From MED-G105 sp038522945 (GTDB lineage Bacteria; Pseudomonadota; Alphaproteobacteria; Caulobacterales; Parvularculaceae), in NCBI GenBank assembly GCA_038522945.1, contig JBCBJV010000001.1, positions 310,001-374,000 of the forward strand: a stretch of DNA of 64,000 bases, given 5' to 3'. Under the pieces are notes generated by a model that had not been told where the DNA came from, searched no databases, and saw nothing but the letters and a program-made list of their open reading frames with translations. A program made the position numbers and the translations under genes. How positions within the stretch are numbered: the stretch's first letter is position 1; the number at the start of each line of letters is the position of its first letter. Of the stretch, positions 36,732 through 45,141 are shown one piece after another.

Positions 36732-38096
36732 CTACCTGTCTCGATCTTGCGCAAACAAATCGCTCGCGGAGACCGGCTTGATCAGGAGGTCCTTAAAGAC
36801 ATCCCATCGGTCTTCACCAGCGGCTTCCGCTCGGTCAATGTAAGCGGCAACAAGATCCTGGCCGATATTGTAGTTCACTACATAGCCGCGATACTTCTTA
36901 ATGAACTCAAGACTTTGGGCAGCGCGCTCCGGGGAAGACAGCCCGTATTTCGTCAAAAGTCTGACCGCTTCTGCGTCATCAATTTCACCGTCCAGATAGG
37001 CCCGAGCAATGTGATTGCGCGAATGGGAGAGCCGGCGGCGCGCCTTATTCAAGGCCGCTAATTGCTCGGCCTTTTCCGGATCAAGGCCAGCCATCGGGTA
37101 CAACACATCCCGCTCGAAAATGGTTTTTTCATCACCAGGGAAGGCCATCTCGATGCCGTAATTGGCCGTGCCTTCACCAATCAACGCCGGCGGACTGAAC
37201 AATGCGAATACAGAATATTCAATCCACCCTTTGTCCCGGAGGAAGTCCTGCTCCATGAAGATGTTCCACGTGTGGTGGCCCGGATAACCTTCATGGCAGC
37301 CAAGATCCACCGCGCGGTCGATGATCACCGGAAAGTCCGTGTTCACCTCAATCTTGCTTTCATAGTCGCCTTGGTACCAGTTATAGCCACTCCAAGGCTT
37401 GTCGCTCACCAGCTCCGTTGTGAAGCGCTCGCCTTCGGGGAGTGTGTAGCGCGCAATCGTGCGCCGACGGCACTCGGCCATGGCTTCGGCAAAAACGGCC
37501 TCAAGCTTGTCTACCGGGATCGCCAGGCTCTTTCGGAAACCGTCCACTCGTTCATGGAGCGGACCATCCCCTGGAACGATCGCGTCGATATTCTCCAGGA
37601 TCACATCGAACTCTTTGATGTCGTAGGCAGGGGCGACCACGTCATAGAGGCGCGAGGTTTCTTCGTCGAAGGAAAACGTTTCCCCTTGGGCCATGCGGAT
37701 GCGCGTTAGCGCAGCGGTCAGCTGCCGCGACAGCATGCGCGCGCGCGGGTCATCTTGTGCTTTTGGCTCAATCGACGAGAGAAGAGCGGTTGCTTTCGCG
37801 TTTAAATCTTCCAGTGTCGGCAGGTTTGCGCGAACGTCATCGCGCCACCCTGTGGGCCCGTGATAGGCATCGACATAGTCTTTATCATACTCCCCAACGG
37901 CCAGGGCGAGCCGAACAAAGTCTTCCGCAATGGTATCAACACTAACCTCGATGACACCCTCGCCTTCCTCTCCCGAGTCAGCGCGCTCTTCCGGTGAAAT
38001 GGCAGCGTCATCAGAGGACGAGGTCAGGTTGCCACAGGAAGCCAGAATGAGGCTCCCTGCAGCACCCAATATTGCGGTCAGACGCAAGCGGCGCAT
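36732..38096 (-). CDS. DUF885-family metallopeptidase-like lipoprotein
   Basis: A 454-residue exported protein with a lipobox ILASC and lipid site Cys21. The gluzincin-like motif HEGYPGHH (residues 268-275) and a downstream glutamate, Glu308 in GEGTANYG, are typical of DUF885 proteins and probably bind zinc. The domain is mostly helical. Family members are thought to be carboxypeptidase-like, but the substrate is unknown. The ATG follows directly on the TAA of the small protein gene (TAAATG), and the PepSY gene starts 15 bp downstream, so the three form an operon. Confidence 0.85.
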   Translation of the reverse strand: MRRLRLTAILGAAGSLILASCGNLTSSSDDAAISPEERADSGEEGEGVIEVSVDTIAEDFVRLALAVGEYDKDYVDAYHGPTGWRDDVRANLPTLEDLNAKATALLSSIEPKAQDDPRARMLSRQLTAALTRIRMAQGETFSFDEETSRLYDVVAPAYDIKEFDVILENIDAIVPGDGPLHERVDGFRKSLAIPVDKLEAVFAEAMAECRRRTIARYTLPEGERFTTELVSDKPWSGYNWYQGDYESKIEVNTDFPVIIDRAVDLGCHEGYPGHHTWNIFMEQDFLRDKGWIEYSVFALFSPPALIGEGTANYGIEMAFPGDEKTIFERDVLYPMAGLDPEKAEQLAALNKARRRLSHSRNHIARAYLDGEIDDAEAVRLLTKYGLSSPERAAQSLEFIKKYRGYVVNYNIGQDLVAAYIDRAEAAGEDRWDVFKDLLIKPVSASDLFAQDRDR

Positions 38097-38393
38097 TTAA
38101 GCGCGCGTGCCTGAGAACGTGGACTCGCCGAATGCGCCGAGCTTCACGTTGCCGTTGAGGTTGTCGCCTTCAACCGCGCCGCTGAATTCCAGCGTCATCG
38201 GCATTGGCGAGGTGATCTTTGCGTTCCACTTGACGTTGTCGCCATCAACTGAACCCTCTTCGATCGCAACACTGCCCATGTTGCCGTCCATTTGACCGGT
38301 CAGCGCGCCGCCATCGGTCGCAAGGGTCAGGGTCCCCGTTTGGGCGCCCATTGGCGTGTTGATCGTCAGGTTCCACTTGCCATCTGCGGCCAT
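38097..38393 (-). CDS. Small beta-rich protein of unknown function
   Basis: A 98-residue protein without signal peptide. Alternating hydrophobic residues and Gly turns (GKWNLTINTPMG, TLTLATDGGALTG, VKWNAKITSPMPMTLEFSG, NGNVKLGAFGESTFSG) predict a small beta-barrel or sandwich like the C-terminal domain attached to some serine hydrolases and amidohydrolases. A strong GAAGGAGATAAC ribosome binding site supports translation. It is the first gene of the operon with the DUF885 and PepSY genes. Confidence 0.75.
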   Translation of the reverse strand: MAADGKWNLTINTPMGAQTGTLTLATDGGALTGQMDGNMGSVAIEEGSVDGDNVKWNAKITSPMPMTLEFSGAVEGDNLNGNVKLGAFGESTFSGTRA

Positions 38394-38603
38394 GAGTTAT
38401 CTCCTTCATTGTACGCGCAGCGCGCGCTTCTCGTGAATGGGGCGACATTACCCATAAGCGGTGCGCGTGCAACTGCTGGAGGCAGCCCGCGACAATTCAT
38501 TGGAACACCACTCTAAACCTGTCTCAGAGGTGTTCGATAAGTTTTTTCAAAATATTCGTGGCACGCCACTGAAAGGCTTCACCAGACACAATAGCCAAAG
38601 GCG

Positions 38604-40694
38604 CTATTTGGGCACGTCTGACGCCACGCGAAATCCGAGATAGCCATCGCGCACCCCGGACGAGATCCGGATCCTGTTTGCCACGCGCATATCCACAGGC
38701 TGGTTCCGATAGGATCCCCCGCGGATCACGCGCCGCCCGCAGTCACCACTGGTGACAGCCGATCCGTCCTTCGGGCGGTCTGAATAATTGTTGATGTAAC
38801 AGTCCTGAACCCACTCGCGGATATTCCCTGCCACATCATGGAGGCCATAGGGATTGGCCTCAAAGCTGCCTATCTCCACCGGTTTGCCACGGGGGGCTTT
38901 AGAGCGATCGAATTGCGCGCCCCACCAATAAGCCGTCTCGGTGCCGCCGCGCGCGGCGAATTCCCATTCCGCTTCCGTCGGCAATCGATAAGCTTTGCCG
39001 GTTTTACGCGACAGCCAATCCACATAGCTCTGAGCATCACGCCAGGAGATATTGATTACAGGCTGGCTGCCTTTGCCGAAGCCGTCGTCACCGGGGTCAT
39101 ATCCATTACATCCGCCATCAGCGACGCAAGCAGCCCACTGATCGAATGTAACCTCGTAGATCCCGATGGCAAAAGGCGCGACGGCAATCTCCGTCTGCGG
39201 ACCTTCATAGCCGTTCCGCCCTGGCTCTGAAGATGGCGATCCCATCAGAAAGGTCCCGCCTTCCAGAGGCATCATTTGAGGACATGCGTCACAGTCCGTG
39301 TACGCCCCACCAGATGTGGCCCCGGTAGGATCCGCATCATCGGCAGTTTCCGTTGCCTCTTGTGCTACGTCCGTCTCAGGCACCGTCGGCGGCGCTAGCG
39401 GCTCTGTCGACGGCGTTGGCGAAGACGCTGGCGTTGGCGAAGACGCTGACGAAGGCGTTGGCGTTTGAGGCGGATCTGAAACTGCTGCGTTTGCGAGCGC
39501 ATCGGTGGTCTCGATGCCTTCCGCCATTTGCTCGCCGGCTGAGGTATCCAGCGAAGAATCCTGGGCAGGGGTTTCGCGCGCTGTATCAGCACTTTCGCCA
39601 ATCGGCTCGCTGGAAGACGTCGATTGCGGTGAGGAGACAGACTGGTTAGCGACCGTTGACGGCTGGTCACCATTATTACTCAATAAGTACCCCACGCCAG
39701 CGAGCGCAGCCAGAACAGCAGCCCCAATTCCGATCAGCGCACCGACATTGCTCTTTTTATCTTCCTTGGGGGACGCCTGCGCGGCAGCTGGTGCTGGACG
39801 AGGTGCCGGCCGCGGTTTCGCTTGGGCGGGTCTCGTTTGTTGAGGCCGCGGCTTGGACGGCTGAACCGGGGCACCATTCGCGGCCCGATGTGGCTGACGT
39901 CCCGGTTGCGCTGCCTGTTGGGCTGCTCCCTGTTGGGCTCCCTTTTGCGACCCTTGCTGCACCTGTTGGGACGCTACCGCTTTGGCCGCTGCTGCAGCCT
40001 GCCTGGTTCTTTCAGCCTCGGCTTTTTCGGCATCAACGCGGGCAATCGCTTCGAGCCGTGCTCTTGCAATGGCCACAAAGTGACCTTCCGGGTAACGGTC
40101 CAAATAAGCGGTGTACTCAGCGCGGCTGCCACCGTCTTTTATCGAGTTCCAGAAAGTCGTCTCAATCGACTCATCGGCCGCCCCATTGGCCGCGGAAGCT
40201 GCCGCGCTTTTAGGATCCGCTCCCGGCGAGCTTACCGAGCCTGGGTCTGCGACGGCAGACGGCGCTTTCGCCTCATCGCCGTGGGAGTCCTGACCTTCGT
40301 TAGAGTGGCCGATGGCCAGTTTGATGTCCTGAACAAATGACCGCCAGTTCGGGTCTTCGTGATCGCCCGTCCATTGCGTCAGGTCACCGGTTTGGACCAG
40401 CTCAAAGCGCAATGGGCGGTCACACTCCTCAATGAGCGCCGGTACAAGGATCGAGTGCCGTTCGCCGATCGTCGCTTCAGCGCGTACCCACTTGGAATTG
40501 ACGGACCTTTTGGACCAAAGGACCACGACGGCTTTGGCCGTGCGCAAATTGTGTTCGGTGACTTCATCGTAGGAATCACCGGCGCGCAAGGCATCGTCCC
40601 ACCAGACGTCAAATCCCTCTTCCTTAAGGGCCGTTGCGACGTTTTGGGCGACTGGTTTGTCTTCGCGATTGTAAGAAATAAAGACGTCAGGCAT
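38604..40694 (-). CDS. TIR domain - membrane span - FGE-sulfatase (SUMF1) protein
   Basis: A 696-residue protein. Residues 1-129 are a TIR domain (DVFISYNREDK, VWWDDALRAGDSY, VVVLWSKRSVNSKWVRAEA); Glu73 is at the position of the catalytic glutamate of NADase TIRs. Residues 175-220 hold a motif (TTFWNSIKDGGSRAEYTAYL, RYPEGHF) often found in caspase-like and SUMF proteins. Then come an Ala/Gln/Pro-rich linker, one hydrophobic helix at 316-338, a Ser/Thr/Pro linker, and a SUMF1/FGE domain at 468-694 (GGTFLMGS, YEVTFDQW, YRLPTEAEWEFAARGG, GNIREWVQD, RRVIRGGSY, GYLGFRV). The cysteine pair of true FGE near RGGS is absent, so ligand binding rather than catalysis is likely. GGGAGAG precedes the start. 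Divergent from the four-helix membrane gene. Confidence 0.9.
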   Translation of the reverse strand: MPDVFISYNREDKPVAQNVATALKEEGFDVWWDDALRAGDSYDEVTEHNLRTAKAVVVLWSKRSVNSKWVRAEATIGERHSILVPALIEECDRPLRFELVQTGDLTQWTGDHEDPNWRSFVQDIKLAIGHSNEGQDSHGDEAKAPSAVADPGSVSSPGADPKSAAASAANGAADESIETTFWNSIKDGGSRAEYTAYLDRYPEGHFVAIARARLEAIARVDAEKAEAERTRQAAAAAKAVASQQVQQGSQKGAQQGAAQQAAQPGRQPHRAANGAPVQPSKPRPQQTRPAQAKPRPAPRPAPAAAQASPKEDKKSNVGALIGIGAAVLAALAGVGYLLSNNGDQPSTVANQSVSSPQSTSSSEPIGESADTARETPAQDSSLDTSAGEQMAEGIETTDALANAAVSDPPQTPTPSSASSPTPASSPTPSTEPLAPPTVPETDVAQEATETADDADPTGATSGGAYTDCDACPQMMPLEGGTFLMGSPSSEPGRNGYEGPQTEIAVAPFAIGIYEVTFDQWAACVADGGCNGYDPGDDGFGKGSQPVINISWRDAQSYVDWLSRKTGKAYRLPTEAEWEFAARGGTETAYWWGAQFDRSKAPRGKPVEIGSFEANPYGLHDVAGNIREWVQDCYINNYSDRPKDGSAVTSGDCGRRVIRGGSYRNQPVDMRVANRIRISSGVRDGYLGFRVASDVPK
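39412..39447 (-). repeat. Two identical 18-bp repeats in the Ser/Pro linker
   Basis: GGCGTTGGCGAAGACGCT occurs twice head to tail and partly a third time. It codes for SSPTPA-type units in the linker between the membrane span and the FGE domain. Confidence 0.7.
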
Positions 40695-40896
40695 TCACTC
40701 TCTCCCGCTTCGAGCCGACCTACACTGTTATCTTAAATTTTGGTAGGTGCCCGGAGCCCGACCCTAGTCTAGCCAGCATTCGTCTGAAATGTCTCGCAGA
40801 ATGAACAGGTTGCATGGATAGCCGCACCAACGGCATGTTGGAGTCAAATTTTAGCTTGAAGCCCAAAAAGGCGGGCAATGTCGCGGGGGGAAATTC

Positions 40897-41988
40897 ATGG
40901 CATTCACATTCAACTCAGACATTTTCTTGAGCGAGGAAGACCGCGCAAAGGCAAAAAAGGAGTATCCCTCCATATTCCCTGGCCTCGACCACGCGTCGTT
41001 GCGGGAGCTGTTTGCACCCATCGACGAGCGCGCCGGGGCAATGAAGACCAAGAGCCGCCGCTGGGGGGTGTTCGCTGTCTTCATGGCCGCAATCGCTCTG
41101 ATCCTGGCAGGCGCGGAAGTACTCTATCATGACTGGGACAAAAACGTGGTCCGGGGCATTGCTCTGGTGGGCGCGATATTCGGGATTGCAAGTGTCTTGA
41201 TTGGCGTCTTTGGCGTGATGTTCCAGGAGCGCAAAATGCGCTGGCTCAGAGACCGACTTGCCACAGAACGAATGCGCCAGTTCCATTTTCAGCATTTTGT
41301 ATCCCACGCGGACGAAATCGTGAAGTCAGCAAGCGACACAGATGCCCTCGCGGCCTATGAGCTGAAAAGAGAAAAGGACTTCGACAAGTTCAGCAGAGAC
41401 GTTCTTGATCAACTGGACACACGTCTTGAGGAATTGGTGGCAGCGGAAGACGCAGGCGATGGGGTCTTTTTCCCTAAAGCTTCAATCCCCACCAATGAAA
41501 ATGAAACAGCTCTCAGGGAGTATTTCTCCGCATACGAAAAGCTCCGCTTCGACTGGCAGATCGGCTATTGCGACTACCTGCTCCACAACACCAAGAATTT
41601 CTGGAAACATGCGCCTGAAAAACAGGAGCGCTATTTCTCCACGATCGCCATGGGCTGCGTCCTCGGTATCCTCATCCTCCACGCGCTGGTGCTTGTGGGC
41701 GCAATAGCCGAGATCAAATGGATGAAGGGCACTCTCGTCCATGTGGGCGCAATCGTCATGGCCATTATCGCGCTTGCGGTGAGAACCCTTGAGGAAGGTT
41801 TTCAGCCCGAGACGGAAATCGAACGCCTGCGCCAATACAGGATGGCGCTAAATACCGCCAAAAACCGCTTTGATGCGTCTGAGACGAATGCAGGTAAGAT
41901 CGACGCGATAATAGAGGTCGAGAAACTAGCGTACTCAGAAATGGTCCTCTTTCTGAAGACCAATTACCACGCCAAGTTCGTGATGTAA
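40897..41988 (+). CDS. Four-helix membrane protein, possibly SLATT-like
   Basis: A 363-residue protein of no recognised family. Hydrophobic helices lie at about 56-75, 86-108, 248-270 and 279-296, that is two hairpins separated by a charged 135-residue cytoplasmic-type region. After each hairpin follows an amphipathic stretch (WLRDRLATERMRQFHFQHF and ETEIERLRQYRMALNTAKN), and the C-terminus has EVEKLAYSEMVLFLK. This two-helix plus R..TE..R pattern recalls SLATT effectors associated with TIR and nucleotide-signalling systems, but the match is by eye and tentative. GGGGGG lies upstream of the start. It is divergent from the TIR-FGE gene across 202 bp. Confidence 0.7.
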   Translation: MAFTFNSDIFLSEEDRAKAKKEYPSIFPGLDHASLRELFAPIDERAGAMKTKSRRWGVFAVFMAAIALILAGAEVLYHDWDKNVVRGIALVGAIFGIASVLIGVFGVMFQERKMRWLRDRLATERMRQFHFQHFVSHADEIVKSASDTDALAAYELKREKDFDKFSRDVLDQLDTRLEELVAAEDAGDGVFFPKASIPTNENETALREYFSAYEKLRFDWQIGYCDYLLHNTKNFWKHAPEKQERYFSTIAMGCVLGILILHALVLVGAIAEIKWMKGTLVHVGAIVMAIIALAVRTLEEGFQPETEIERLRQYRMALNTAKNRFDASETNAGKIDAIIEVEKLAYSEMVLFLKTNYHAKFVM

Positions 41989-42378
41989 TCTTGTCTTTGC
42001 CTAAAAGCGCGACAGGATCGGTCCGCCAAAGACAGCCGATAAAAATCCGATGGCGATCAACAGGACCACCAAAAGGCCGACGCATACGGCTGCGGTACAG
42101 GTGTTATGTAAAAACGAATTCATGGCCCCTCTAATGAATTCACTGCTCTTCCCGAGATCGTTAATAATGCATTTATTGAGCCAGAGACAAGCAAAGCCGC
42201 TCAAGAGATTGGTAAACTGACTAGTTTTTAGAAGATTGTTTCAAACCCGGCAGCCAGCCCGTTTGGGCTCACTAAACCTAACGGAAACGACCGCTTTAAA
42301 AACATGTAGTTTGGGGCAGCTTTTTAAAGGCCGACAATCTAAATCTCGGGGCTGAGTGAGGCGTTGTCGAATGATCGT
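41989..42378. other. Gene-poor stretch between the four-helix protein and the NTF2-like frame
   Basis: Apart from a possible 40-codon gene on the minus strand (42001-42123), nothing convincing is seen. A short dyad AGCCCGTTTGGGCT lies near 42267-42280, without a T-run. The region is relatively AT-rich. Confidence 0.5.
42001..42123 (-). CDS. Possible 40-residue single-span membrane peptide
   Basis: The ATG at 42123 opens a 40-residue frame, MNSFLHNTCTAAVCVGLL followed by VVLLIAIGFLSAVFGG, with one strong membrane helix and a short basic tail. GAGGGG lies just 2-3 nt before the ATG, which is close. It could be a real small membrane protein or a chance frame. Confidence 0.35.
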   Translation of the reverse strand: MNSFLHNTCTAAVCVGLLVVLLIAIGFLSAVFGGPILSRF

Positions 42379-42720
42379 TTATTCGATCGGGAGGCCGTGC
42401 ATTTTCAAAAACGACAGCTTGTCCCAATAGCCGCGCTGGAACGAAATCATCCCGTCGACCACGGTGAAGAACACGCATCCGCGAAGCCCAAGGGGATCAC
42501 GCCATTCCAAAAACGTAGCGTCACCGGCTTCGTGGATTTCCTCAATCAAGCAGGTCATGTCGGCAGCTTCGAACTCATGCTTGAACATAGCCCTTAGAGC
42601 ACCGCGTCCCCGAATGGGAACCTGGGTGACCTGATGGTTGACGGCATCCTCCGTGTACAGCGCGGACAAGCCCTCGGCATCACCGGCGTTTAACCGTTTG
42701 ACCCATTCCTCAACAATAGC
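42379..42720 (-). pseudogene. NTF2/SnoaL-like domain frame without canonical start
   Basis: The open frame encodes an NTF2-like domain: IVEEWVKRLNAGDAEGLSA, LYTEDAVNHQV, FLEWRDPLGLRGCVFF, FQRGYWDKLSFL. Homology extends to the first codons after the TAG of the DUF3667 gene, in the same reading frame. No ATG, GTG or TTG occurs before a TTG at 42669, which would cut off the first helix. An ATT at 42717 is at the right place for a rare start coupled to the TAG. Possibilities are ATT initiation, stop readthrough giving a DUF3667-NTF2 fusion, or a gene that lost its start. The domain itself looks intact. Confidence 0.55.
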
Positions 42721-43830
42721 CTAGCTCGAATAGAGCGCCAGCGCTGCGCCAAGGCTGAGGATCACCGCCAGACCGCTCAGATAGATGTTCTGGGCGATAA
42801 ACCACTTCAGGATCGTCGAGAGCCAGTTGGACCGGTAAACCTGCCGGTAGACCATGATCGGTTGGAAGAAGCCCCAGATGAGGGGCACCGCCGCAAGCCA
42901 TCCGCCAATTAACGGGATCTTCGCAAGGAGAATAGCGGCCAGCAGATACGTGTAGGTCGCCGCGTGCATGTAAAGGCTGACGACAAAGTGGTCGTAGACG
43001 TAGAACTTTCGGCGGTAAAAATAGAGCAGCAGCAGGATCACCGCATAGAGGACCGGCGCGAGCAGCAAGACCCGCGGCAGGTTCTCGCGGATTTGCGCCA
43101 CGAACAAGCGCGGGTCTTCGGCGACCCTTTGCGCTGCCTCAAACATCTTTTTCGCGTGAGGTTCAAACCAGTCGGGCCCGCTGTAGTTAACATCGTCTTC
43201 CCAGGTTTGGTCCTTAAAGCTTTTGCCGTCGCCTTCTTCCCAGTCTTCGTCCCAGTCTTCGTCGGCGTCAATTTCGGCTGCATCTTCAGCCAGACTATCG
43301 AGCTCTTCTTGTACTATATCAGCGACGGTTGACGTTTCTTCCACGACTGTGTCGGTGATATCTTCGATGATATCGCCAACTTCTTCGACGTCGCCGTCGT
43401 CAATTGCTTCTTTGAGGTCGTCCTTACGTTCTTCATCGACAATAACGTCGACGCCCAACAAATCGGCATCGACTTCGACGCTGATGTTCTCGTCGCTCGC
43501 CTCGGCAAGGCCCCTTGGGGTGAAGTCAAAAACCAAGAAAGCTGTGAAAAAGAAGAAGACACTAGCGAACAAATAGAGCCGGAATGGCGGCGAATAGCGC
43601 ACGCGCTGACCTTCCAGATATCGTCTCGCCAGGCGTCCAGGCCGACTGAGCAGCAGGCCGAGCGTACGCGCCAGTTTCCCGTCAATGGCTAGCGTATCAA
43701 CAAAGACGTCTTGCACCAGGCCGATCACGGCCCGGCGCGGTTCGGTCGCCGCCTGGCCACAGACATGGCAATGGTCGCCCAGCAGCTTGGTGCCGCAATT
43801 CTGGCAGATTGTTGCTTTGATCTTCTTCAT
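42721..43830 (-). CDS. DUF3667 family membrane protein with acidic loop
   Basis: A 369-residue protein. The N-terminal zinc-ribbon-like ICQNCGTKLLGDHCHVCGQ has two CxxC pairs, then FVDTLAIDGKLARTLGLLLSRPG and RYLEGQRVRYSPPFRLYLF, which are the DUF3667 signature. A first membrane helix lies at about 100-118. It is followed by a strongly acidic region of about 130 residues (for example DADEDWDEDWEEGDG) and three to four C-terminal helices (from about 240). The start ATG at 43830 gives the Cys motif right at the N-terminus. Function is unknown. The TAG stop is followed in frame by the NTF2-like sequence. Confidence 0.82.
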   Translation of the reverse strand: MKKIKATICQNCGTKLLGDHCHVCGQAATEPRRAVIGLVQDVFVDTLAIDGKLARTLGLLLSRPGRLARRYLEGQRVRYSPPFRLYLFASVFFFFTAFLVFDFTPRGLAEASDENISVEVDADLLGVDVIVDEERKDDLKEAIDDGDVEEVGDIIEDITDTVVEETSTVADIVQEELDSLAEDAAEIDADEDWDEDWEEGDGKSFKDQTWEDDVNYSGPDWFEPHAKKMFEAAQRVAEDPRLFVAQIRENLPRVLLLAPVLYAVILLLLYFYRRKFYVYDHFVVSLYMHAATYTYLLAAILLAKIPLIGGWLAAVPLIWGFFQPIMVYRQVYRSNWLSTILKWFIAQNIYLSGLAVILSLGAALALYSS

Positions 43831-44028
43831 GGCCCCGCGCGCCCCCGGTTCAGTGCAATGAACGTAAGAAACTACCACCGCTCCCACAAACACGCCAGTG
43901 ACAGGCGGCAAAGGCGTTCGCAAGTGCGGCAAAGCGAACACGTTTTGAACGATGCAGCTTGAACGGCACGACGGAATATGCCCCACTTGGCGTACATCAG
44001 GGTGAGTTCAACTAGAGGAACAAGACCG

Positions 44029-44967
44029 ATGAGCGTTCATTCCTATCTGATGTTTTTCTTGCCTGTCTTCGCGGCGATGATCGCGGCAGAATACTTCATC
44101 GGGCGAAAGCGCGGGTTGAAGCTCTATACAAAAGACCAGTCGATCGCGTCGGTGGTTATTGCGGCTGGCCAGCGCATTATTAGCTTCGTGCCTCTCAGTC
44201 TGGTCGGTTTCATCTGGGTGGTGATCTACGACCATCGTGTCTTCGACATGCCAACGGGCGCATGGTGGTACATCCCGGCTCTCTTTTTGGGCGTTGAATT
44301 CTTCTATTACTGGTTCCACCGCCTCAGCCACGAGATCCGTTGGCTATGGGCGACCCACTCGGTTCACCACTCCATTGAAGAGATGAACTTCCTGGCATCT
44401 TATCGGTTTGGTTGGACGGGGCGCATTTCCATGGGCGGGCTCACCTACACGCCGCTGCTCTTTCTCGGATTTCCGCCGGTTCATATCGTGATCATGCTGG
44501 CAGTGAACCTGATGTATCAGTCCTGGTTGCATACCAATCTGATTGGCAAGCTCGGGCCTCTGGAAGGCATCGTCAACACGCCGTCGGCCCACCGAGTGCA
44601 CCATGCCCGCAATGCCGACTATCTCGACCGCAACCATGGCGGTGTCCTGATGATCTGGGATCGGATTTTCGGCACCTATGTAGCAGAGCGCGACGACGAC
44701 CCAGTCGAATACGGATTGATCAAGCCATCGGGCTCAACCAATCCCGTCCGCATCGCCTTTCACGAATGGGGCAATATCATCAATGATTTAAAGGCCTACC
44801 GCCTGCAGTATTGGCCAATGCTGCTCTTTGGCCCACCAGGCTGGGCACCAGACGGCCAAGGCATGACCAGCGCGCAGATCAGGGCAGTGTTTCGCAAGAC
44901 GGATGGTCGGGGCCCTGATTTATCCGATCATCCCGCACTCGATGCAGGATCTTTGGAAGCCCCCTGA
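44029..44967 (+). CDS. Sterol desaturase / fatty acid hydroxylase-family protein
   Basis: A 312-residue membrane di-iron enzyme-like protein. The histidine clusters are FHRLSHE, HSVHHS and HRVHHARN, with a further His in NHGG, in the spacing expected for the family. Hydrophobic segments lie near 4-20, 40-65, 75-95 and 145-165. AGAGGAACAAG precedes the ATG at 44029. The substrate (fatty acid, sterol or carotenoid) cannot be told. It is convergent to rpoD across a repeat-bearing region. Confidence 0.88.
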   Translation: MSVHSYLMFFLPVFAAMIAAEYFIGRKRGLKLYTKDQSIASVVIAAGQRIISFVPLSLVGFIWVVIYDHRVFDMPTGAWWYIPALFLGVEFFYYWFHRLSHEIRWLWATHSVHHSIEEMNFLASYRFGWTGRISMGGLTYTPLLFLGFPPVHIVIMLAVNLMYQSWLHTNLIGKLGPLEGIVNTPSAHRVHHARNADYLDRNHGGVLMIWDRIFGTYVAERDDDPVEYGLIKPSGSTNPVRIAFHEWGNIINDLKAYRLQYWPMLLFGPPGWAPDGQGMTSAQIRAVFRKTDGRGPDLSDHPALDAGSLEAP

Positions 44968-44992
44968 AAATTTCTCAGATGCCAGAGTAATA

Positions 44993-45018
44993 TGTCATCC
45001 GCATCTGATGCGGGATTT
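44993..45018. repeat. REP-like palindrome
   Basis: ATCCGCATC and GATGCGGGAT form an imperfect palindrome in the form GTCATCCGCATCTGATGCGG, a type of dispersed intergenic element common in alphaproteobacterial genomes. It lies between two convergent genes and might end transcription. Confidence 0.5.
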
Positions 45019-45036
45019 CTTAGAGCGTGGCACGAT

Positions 45037-45084
45037 CCTAACGAGATCCCGGCCTAATGAGATCCCGGCCTAACGATATCCCGG
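45037..45084. repeat. Three tandem 16-bp repeats
   Basis: CCTAACGAGATCCCGG, CCTAATGAGATCCCGG and CCTAACGATATCCCGG follow each other without spacers. They differ by single bases and share the ATCCCGG core with REP-like elements. Confidence 0.8.
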
Positions 45085-45141
45085 CTCTGGGCGCCGAGAC
45101 GGCGCGCGGCCAGGATCACAAGAATTTTGACCTCGTGTAGC

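Noticed and set aside
38394..38720. Diversity-generating retroelement, because FGE domains are frequent targets and the TIR-FGE gene ends here
   Set aside because: No reverse transcriptase, no accessory gene and no adenine-rich template copy of the FGE 3' end could be seen in the flanking sequence.
43223..43576. Ser-rich frame opposite the acidic DUF3667 loop
   Set aside because: Asp/Glu codons read backwards give Ser/Ile/Val-rich nonsense; typical shadow frame.
45037..45084. CRISPR remnant
   Set aside because: Only three 16-bp units without spacers and no cas gene in the window.
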